Made by a program: the position numbers and the translations under genes. Under the pieces are notes generated by a model. The model had not been told where the DNA came from. It saw only the letters and a program-made list of their open reading frames with translations, and did no database searches. A DNA stretch of 64,000 nucleotides from Solea solea (lineage: Eukaryota; Chordata; Actinopteri; Pleuronectiformes; Soleidae): contig NC_081148.1 in NCBI RefSeq assembly GCF_958295425.1, positions 12,445,360-12,509,359 of the forward strand, in the 5' to 3' direction. Below are positions 56,641 to 64,000 of the stretch, piece after piece. Each line of letters opens with the position of its first letter. Position 1 is the first letter of the stretch.

Positions 56641-59600
56641 AACCCCCATCATCCCCCCCAGCTCACCCTGAATCAGTCACTGACATCACATCTTATCCAC
56701 ATTAATATGATGGCTTACATGGGTGTGATCAGTACATCATGTTGACAGGTGTTTGGTGGTCGGTGTCATTCCATCACAATGTTTGTAGTTTGCAGTTACT
56801 TTCACTTTTGAGTATCAAGTCACTACCTTTGAAATGAGTGGGATACAGCCTGTGAAAACCCTGCAGCTCTGACGGGATGTTTACAAAGTCTGATGAGACC
56901 GTAAAGAGACACAGTAAATGCGAGTTGTGCTGTGGAAACTGTTTATGCCCACCATTTTTGGAGGTTCACTAAGGTTTGTAAAGACTACAACAAGGATGTA
57001 TTTAGCATCAGTGTGGTAATCGAGACGTGATTAACGAGTCGCACAACCTCAACTCCTGCTGAAATCACAAGTGTTTTCAAACACCCATCCTTAAGAAATG
57101 TCAATCAGAAACAAAATATAGATGAAGAGAAACAGGAAAACCATCTCATCCCTATTTCCTGTCTAAGCGCGAAGCTGAACAAACCACAGACATAAAGCTG
57201 TAGCCTGGCAGACTCTTCATAATGTCAATTTGCATTAGAGTCACACAGGAAAAAAAAACACACTATGATGCCAAAATGCAGACCGTATCTAATATGTGAG
57301 CAAATCACCATGATTAAATACAAATAATACCATATGTATTATATACACAGCACTTTAAACTGCTATATATTTAACATTAGTGCTGAAACTCCTGAATTCT
57401 CTCAACAGTGTTTCTGTTTTTGCCCTTTTTTTTACCCTCTATGATAGACACACAATTTGTGAGCTTTATACACACACACACACACAGCCAGTAAGCGGGT
57501 GAATTAATGTTTAAGAGTACAATGCAAGCACTCACTACCCGGAGTTAGAAAACCACCCATCTAAATCAGGGAAATTATGATAATGAGGCATCTCATTATT
57601 CTCCAACTCGCTGTGAATCAGTCACTGACATCACATCATTATAGACGTATTCATACAAACAGATAGGATAGCAATAAGGCAGCCGACACCTTCAAAACTT
57701 TCTCATCTGCTTTGTCTAATAAGTCTCCTTGTGTGTGTCCGTGCATGAGACGGGGAAGTGTAGGTCTGAGGAAGTTGTTACAACAGGACATTACTTTCAT
57801 TCAATTAGTAATTATCTTAGATAAAGTAAAAGTCCAATAATGGCAAATATCTGAGAATGAGACTACACTGAAGTAGCAAAAATCCCAAAGACATGTGACC
57901 GTTGCAGCAGACGTTTTTTCCGTTTTGGGGGAAAAACATGGGAGGCCAGTCTAATCAGCAGAGGAAACAGATCTCAGGCTGTGTTTGGTGGTGTTTGGCA
58001 CCAGGAAAATGGATCTGGGTTGTGAAAAACCACGATTACCACGAGCTGCTCTGGATTCAGCCATCTGGAGATGCCTGCTCCAAAAGCCAGTAAACTTCAC
58101 TCAGATGAGGCCCAACTAGGAAACAGGTTTACGCCTCCTTAACAGACAGCCAACGCTCCCAGAGCAAAGGGATGTCAGCGCACTTATCACCTCAGGAAAC
58201 TGATAAAGTTAACCTGACTGTTTCAGTACCTTGTACATTTTACATTCATTATATTTTTTTAATCTATTTTTTCCCAAGATTTCTATCCTGTCAGTTCCAG
58301 GAATGAAACCCATTGTTTAACAAAAATAAAACATTTTTTAAAAAAAATGATGCTGTAGAAAGTAAGGACAGACAGAAGAAGATAAAAATAAAATAAAACA
58401 CTATTGAAAGATTATTATCTTTTGTCTTTTTCTTCTTTCTCTTTTCTTATCATCTCATATGCTCATCTTAAATGAAATAACAAGTGTTTTCAATCTTTCT
58501 AATTGTGTTCTTAATAAATCCCTTTGATTTAAGTATCATTAGTTCCCTTACATTGTTTCCATTTCGATCCCTCTATTGCGGGAAGAAAAAAGATTTACTC
58601 TCTCTCTCTCTTTGCTCACCTAGCTATTTAACCTAAGATAGGTTTAACTTTGCCACTATTTACTTCAAATATTTTTTTAAGCTTATTTAAATATCTTTCA
58701 TGCAGCTTTAAAATGTACCAAAGGTGTTCAATTATTCAAACACCTTTGAAAACATAACTTAAATATGACTCACTTTAATATTTCAAAGCATTTATGATGA
58801 TACTCTGAGCTGCATTTTTTTCAAAGGAATGGCAGTAAAACACTGGAGCAGCTGTATGGTGAAGTGTGACTATAACCTGAGGCATGTTGTTCGTGCAGGG
58901 CATTAGATCGCCCCCAGGTGGACATTTATAATATTTTTTTATTCAGGGTCTTAAATCATGTGCACAGTGATAGTTTATAAGTAAAGTACTGGGAGAATTC
59001 AGTGTGAAATTAACATAATACAAACAGGATAGATAACAGATGATTTTATTAAACAGCATAGTTGTGTGTAATTTATTGAACAAAGACAAAAAATGACTGA
59101 TGGCAATTCAGAGATTGGCCCGTTGCGCTGCAACACAACAGCAATAATCCATTTTGCTCCTTAATTGGTTTCATTCCAACATACTGTGCAGATTCAGTCA
59201 GTGGAGTGAACAGAAAGCTGGGGCAAATGCTGCAGCGTCTAACTTATAGGCTGCCTCTCTGTGAGGAAAGCCAGCACTGTGGTCAGCCCAGAGCTGTGCT
59301 GGACAGTTCAGAGGTGACAAAGGAGAAGATAAACAGGATCTAAGATTGCCGCTTGCATCCCCCGAGGAGCTCTGGCAAAGGAGGAGCACTTTTAGACAAA
59401 GGCTTGTTTCAGACGCCCCTTTGTGCCAACAGCCATAAAGCTAAATAACAGTATAGGAACTGCCTCCCCACCACTATCGCTGACTTTATGTTTAAAATGT
59501 GGCTTACATGGTTATGCATTTCATCTTGGATTTGTTATTATCTATTCATTATTCCACTGCTGTAACACAACTAATTTCCCCTTTGGGGATTAATGAAGTC

Positions 59601-62169
59601 CCACAGGCCTGAGGATAGTATTCATGAGCTCATGCCAACTTGTGCAGTGGGATTTAAGTTGACCTTGGCTGACCATCAGCTGCAGCTGAAAATGACTAGG
59701 ATGCAGGGTCACTGTAGGTCACTGGTGATCACTGTAGATCAGCAATAAACAGTTGTTTTTTTTCACTGGTCGTGGGAAATTACAATGGTATGGGTTTTCT
59801 TGGCATGATTCCTCAGCTGGAGCTGCTGACGTCTCTCTTCTGCTCCTGTAGATTTGAAGAGGACAACAACATTTTATCAGGCATCTTCATTAAGAAAGAG
59901 TCTGATTCTTTACTCGTACCTGTCCATAGTATCACACATACTGTATAGTGTGTAGGCCTGATGCAGAGTTTTCAATGGTATGTGCAATCCGACCGGCACA
60001 CCTAATCTGACTGTTTTCGGTTGTTGTTGTTGTTGTTGTTTATTCATCAGTATGTCATTTATCACAATGATCTAAGAGATTGAGGAGCAATTCTATATTT
60101 TACGCCTATTCACAAATCCAAATTGTTCCTTAAAATACATAATCAGACAGTAACAGTCACCTAAAGGATACAGGCATGTTTTGGTTTTGTATTAAAATGA
60201 GGAATACCATCAGAATGTATATGCCTTTCTTAATTCTCTATGGAATTAAGGACTGATGCAGGTCTTTGAGAGGATTAGTGCATTTTTAAAAACATTAGCT
60301 CAGCACAGACCAAAGAGTTGTGGGAATGAGTTTAAACATGTGCGAGCCCACAACTAGAGGAAAAACAGACAACTGTGCTCCAGCCTTGGTAGTGTTTGTC
60401 ACTTTTCATTTTCCATGGTTTTCCATGGTTGGTTCTAGTTGGACTTCTTAAACATCCTCTAAACACAAACCACAACGTTCATTAAAAAGGGAGGATTTTC
60501 TCTTCTGAGGCGTAAAAGAGAGTAACTGTTAGCCCGTGTGATTTCACTGAGGAGTAATTCAAGCTCCACATTTAGGAGTTTTTTGGCAGAAACTGAAAGC
60601 TTGCAGGTGAATAATGCTTAAAGGCCGTGCTTTGCTACTGCCATGTTTCTACTGTGGCACAACAGGTGCAGTAAAAATGTGTATGGCTTTTTAAAACTTG
60701 AGTTTATTTTGCAAAATGAGGGGATTGAAGTTTACAATAATTCCCTGACACTCTTGGGACAGGGAGGTGGAAGCAGAAAAGTTCCTGTTTTAAATAATAT
60801 GAACTATTATTAACTGTAAAGGTATATGCATGTTTTTGTGGTGAGGTTCCCCAAAGCAGAGACATGATAAGAAAATAAATCAGTGAACATTATTGTCCAA
60901 CATAAAATGAGAGGCATGGAGCTGATTGGTTTGCTGTGGAAATAGCACAAAAGACATAACAAGGCAAGACCAAAGCAGTATGAGAAAACAAAAGTAGCAA
61001 TTACAAAACAAATTCAAGAAACATTCAAAGATATGGAACTAAAAGTTGACAGAGTGACACGGCATTACCAGACTTGACAGAATTGTCTGACAGACTGGTG
61101 GAGTGATGACCACACTTTAATAGGAGGTTGATGAGGAATTGGAACCAGGTATGCCTTGTCAGTTGCCATGGGAGCTGCCAGCCACACCCCCAGCCACACC
61201 CACACACACACACAAAACAGACTGTATGCTACATTGCCAATAACAACATAAAACCAATCTGATCTAACAAATGATTTCAGTATTCTGCATAAATTCATCT
61301 CAGTTCTAATTCCCTTGGGGAACTATGAATCAAGACTGAGATTCTTCACAGGATATGTGAAACTTTTTTCTTCTCAATCTCACAGCATCTTGAGGTAACG
61401 CTGTGTCACACTCGCAGGATTATTAATCTTCCCGGTAGTTGATATGTCATTGTGGAACAGGGTAGACTGACAACAACAGCAACCGACAGGATCAGAAATG
61501 AGTCAGTCACACAGTGAGCAACACTCTCCTCCTACGAGTCAGACAGTTTGAATACAGGCATCCATCAAGCCTCCACTCTGTGGTGTAGAGCCTCTCCTGA
61601 GCCATAACAACGTATGTCTGGGCACTTGTGATTACTTCAATTAGCTGAGTTTGAAACAAAACAATAAAGCATGATTATGTTCTCGCAGTGAACATCTGCC
61701 CACATAAAAGTTGGCTGAGGATTTGAACCTGTGCTGTGAGACCCACAGGGAGGAACGTTTGTGTGTGAGCTTCTCTTATTATCATATTTGTCAGACTCAA
61801 TATGGGCTATGATAGTGAAGTTTTTAATTTACCAGAATCCAATTCGACTTCAGTTTGATCAAATGTCTACAGTGTATATACACTGCAGGCTGGATGTATA
61901 AATCAGTGGCTGTTTTTTATGCTCTGAGAGTAAGAGAAAAATGTAAGGGAAATTAAAACAAAAATCCTTGGGGATGAATGTACAGCGCTCAAAATAATTA
62001 ATGGAGCACTTTATTCTGTGTAATTATCGGGATGGTGCATTATACAATTAATAATTTAGGTGTTCCTAAATCTCTTCATTTTTTAAGCAGTATATATAAA
62101 CTCATATTTATACATATTACAATAGTTTACATATGAGTGTATTTTGTTCTTCTGCAAATTCAGTCATCA
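56641..62169. other. Gene-poor DNA
   Basis: No gene is recognised. It holds an AGTCACTGACATCACATC repeat at about 56675 and again at 57618, (CA)n near 57470, TCTC repeats near 58600, (TTG)n at 60023-60042 and (CA)n near 61198. Distal ikzf1 regulatory elements are possible but cannot be read from one sequence. Confidence 0.45.
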
Positions 62170-62630
62170 CTCACCTGTGGTTTTGAGGGTCAGATGTGGT
62201 TTGTTGCCACTTAAGCAGATGTTTGCTGTGAGGAAGGACCTTAGGAGATAACAGCACAATAGGAAAGTAAATAAAGGCAAATTGGGATCCATAATTTTGC
62301 ACAGATTTACCACAAGGCAAGACCGAGATTAATTCAGCCTTAGTTTCTTGTAGGGGGCTGTATTTACTGCGTGGCTCAGTTGACCTCGAGTAAGCCAAGT
62401 TATGCCATTTAACCAAGGGAAACCAAACACAGGTGTTGCTGATTTGGGAAGCAAACAGTTTTTCGACTGTGCCTCTGTGCCTTCGTGCTTTTGTGATTTT
62501 CGTTTGTTGTTTTTGTTACCTGTATTATGAGTTTAAGTTATTCCTGCTGTATGATTATGAAGGAAATAAACCTGCGAGATAATTGTAATATTACCGGACT
62601 TTCCGTTTTGCTATGTTCGAGCGCACATGG
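62170..62630 (+). mobile_element. Possible 5' LTR of a Pao/BEL retrotransposon
   Basis: This lies upstream of the gag-like region and contains an AATAAA-type signal near 62567. It ends near GAGCGCACA followed by TGGCGCACGTC, which could be the primer-binding site. The left LTR border is not visible. The second LTR would be outside the window. Confidence 0.3.
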
Positions 62631-64000
62631 CGCACGTCTAAACTAAATCCTCCGAAAAACTGCTTCGATTTGGAGAAGAGTATCTCCGCCTGTCACGTTG
62701 TTAGATCCCGATGTGGACGCGGATCTGTTACAATGTGGATTTACGCGTTCATTCGGAAACTACGGATGTGAGGTGGGCAAATGTTTGGAGTTGCCGATCG
62801 CTAATTGGAGCTGTACCGGAGCCAGCTACAGGGGCAGCGGAATACCAACCTCATCACACCGGGTCACCATTCATCACAGCCGGCCAACGCTCGATTGGGG
62901 TATGTGTTGATCAGCGCTGATATTATAAATGGCTGAAAATGAATTTAGCATGTTCAATGAGTTGTGTGACAAAATATAACCGGTACATACATCTTTATTG
63001 GGTTTATTGCCTACTGATGAAGCAAACAAACATGAAATATGGTACCAAGCTGAAATGTTGAATATCAATGAGTTTAATGTGGGTACAAATCAATGGTTGT
63101 CTGACACTAAAGCTTGTCCAGCTACAAAAGTGGGTGATGATCAGGGTGATGAGGATGATGTGCCGGGTCAAACTCAAACTGAGCAAACTCAATATTTGTG
63201 GCTCCACCCTCACAGCAGCATGCATCTCTACCACTGCAAAGCAATGCTTTGCCATTGGTTACGCCAACTATCATGCCAAAGTTGGTGAAAAAACAAGTTG
63301 CCGTTTCAATGTCTTTATCCACTCATTTTGCATCACAACCAAAGCCAACTGTCAGTCAAAGTTCTCAACCCCCTCAGTTACAATCAAAGACAATTTTCAG
63401 TCAAAGCTTTCAACCCTTCCAACCCACTCTAGGCCAACAAGTGTTTCTACCCCTGCAAGGCCAGAATCAGACAGCAGGGCTCTACAATCTGCTGCAATAA
63501 CAGAATGACATAACGACTCTCCTTGTTCAGATGCAAACGTCACAACTGCTGCTGCGCCGAGAAATTCCAACTTATGAATGAGATCCTCTGCAGTTCAACA
63601 CATTTATGAAAGCGTTTGAGCACTGCGTGGAAGCAAAGACCAGCTGTAAAGGACACTGTTGCACTATCTTGAACAATTCACTAGGGGGCAACCAAGGGAT
63701 ATTGTAGGCAGCTGCCTTCATATGACTGCAGATAAAGGATGTGCTGTTACCTAGAAGTTGCTCAAAGAGCACTTTGGAAATGAGTTCAAGATAACAGCGG
63801 CCTACTTGGTGGAACTTAACATGCCAGCAAACATAAAGATTCTGAATCAGAAGCTTCCATATAAACTCAGAGACAAGTGGAGAACAAAGGCATGTGAGGT
63901 ACTGTAGAAAACTGGTCGAAGAGCACGATTCTCAGACATTGTGAAGTTCATTGAAGTCACACAGACTCGTGCATCAACGCATTGTGTAGGTTTATCTGTC
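62631..64000 (+). pseudogene. Decayed Pao/BEL-type gag region, cut by the window edge
   Basis: An ATG at about 62931 opens a frame that stops early. From about 63560 the plus strand shows a gag-like DUF1759 domain typical of Pao/BEL retrotransposons: FNTFMKAFEHCVE, then in another frame QFTRGQPRDIVGSCLHM, LLKEHFGNEFKI and LPYKLRDKW, and finally FSDIVKFIE. Several in-frame stops and at least one frame change separate these pieces, so the copy is dead. Protease, reverse transcriptase and integrase would lie beyond 64000. Confidence 0.7.

Noticed and set aside
62698..62920. Overlapping 70-codon frames ahead of the Pao/BEL gag
   Set aside because: They lie in the untranslated leader of a dead retrotransposon and match nothing.

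Overview
The window is a piece of a teleost fish nuclear genome. It holds intron-containing vertebrate genes, teleost-type SINE, L2, Tc1, hAT-like and Pao/BEL repeats, many (GT)n microsatellites, and long AT-rich intergenic DNA. Genes were identified by recognising protein families from memory. Exon borders were worked out by hand from splice consensus and reading frame. No alignment or database search was run.

Layout. 1-801: unassigned DNA. 802-8987: a giant inverted repeat with arms of about 3.6 and 3.95 kb around a 0.6 kb spacer. It carries mirrored sets of tRNA-like (Pol III promoter-like) and SINE modules and nested palindromes, but no credible protein gene. 9758-11131 (+): nanp, two exons. 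11795-18006 (-): polr1b, 15 coding exons, 1134 aa, converging on nanp. An L2-type LINE tail lies in its first intron. 18600-24103 (-): ttl, 7 coding exons, with a long 3' UTR. 26180-29402 (+): fignl1, whose coding sequence is a single exon of 650 codons. 32800-48120 (-): ikzf1 (Ikaros), seven coding exons giving 527 aa, plus an upstream non-coding exon. 48120-64000: gene-poor DNA upstream of ikzf1. It holds a Tc1 transposase remnant, a 4.26 kb terminal-inverted-repeat element containing a decayed SAMD3-like gene fragment, and a decayed Pao/BEL gag region at the right edge.

The five genes do not form a pathway. nanp acts in sialic acid synthesis, polr1b in rRNA transcription, ttl in tubulin retyrosination, fignl1 in RAD51 handling during recombination, and ikzf1 in lymphoid transcription. 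The pairs polr1b-ttl and fignl1-ikzf1 are also neighbours in mammals, so the order reflects conserved vertebrate synteny blocks joined here.

The least explained features are the giant palindrome with its tRNA-like cassette array, and the 4.26 kb element that split an older repeat and carries host-like exons. Smaller points are two GC-AG introns and an Ikaros C-terminus that appears to run into a repeat.
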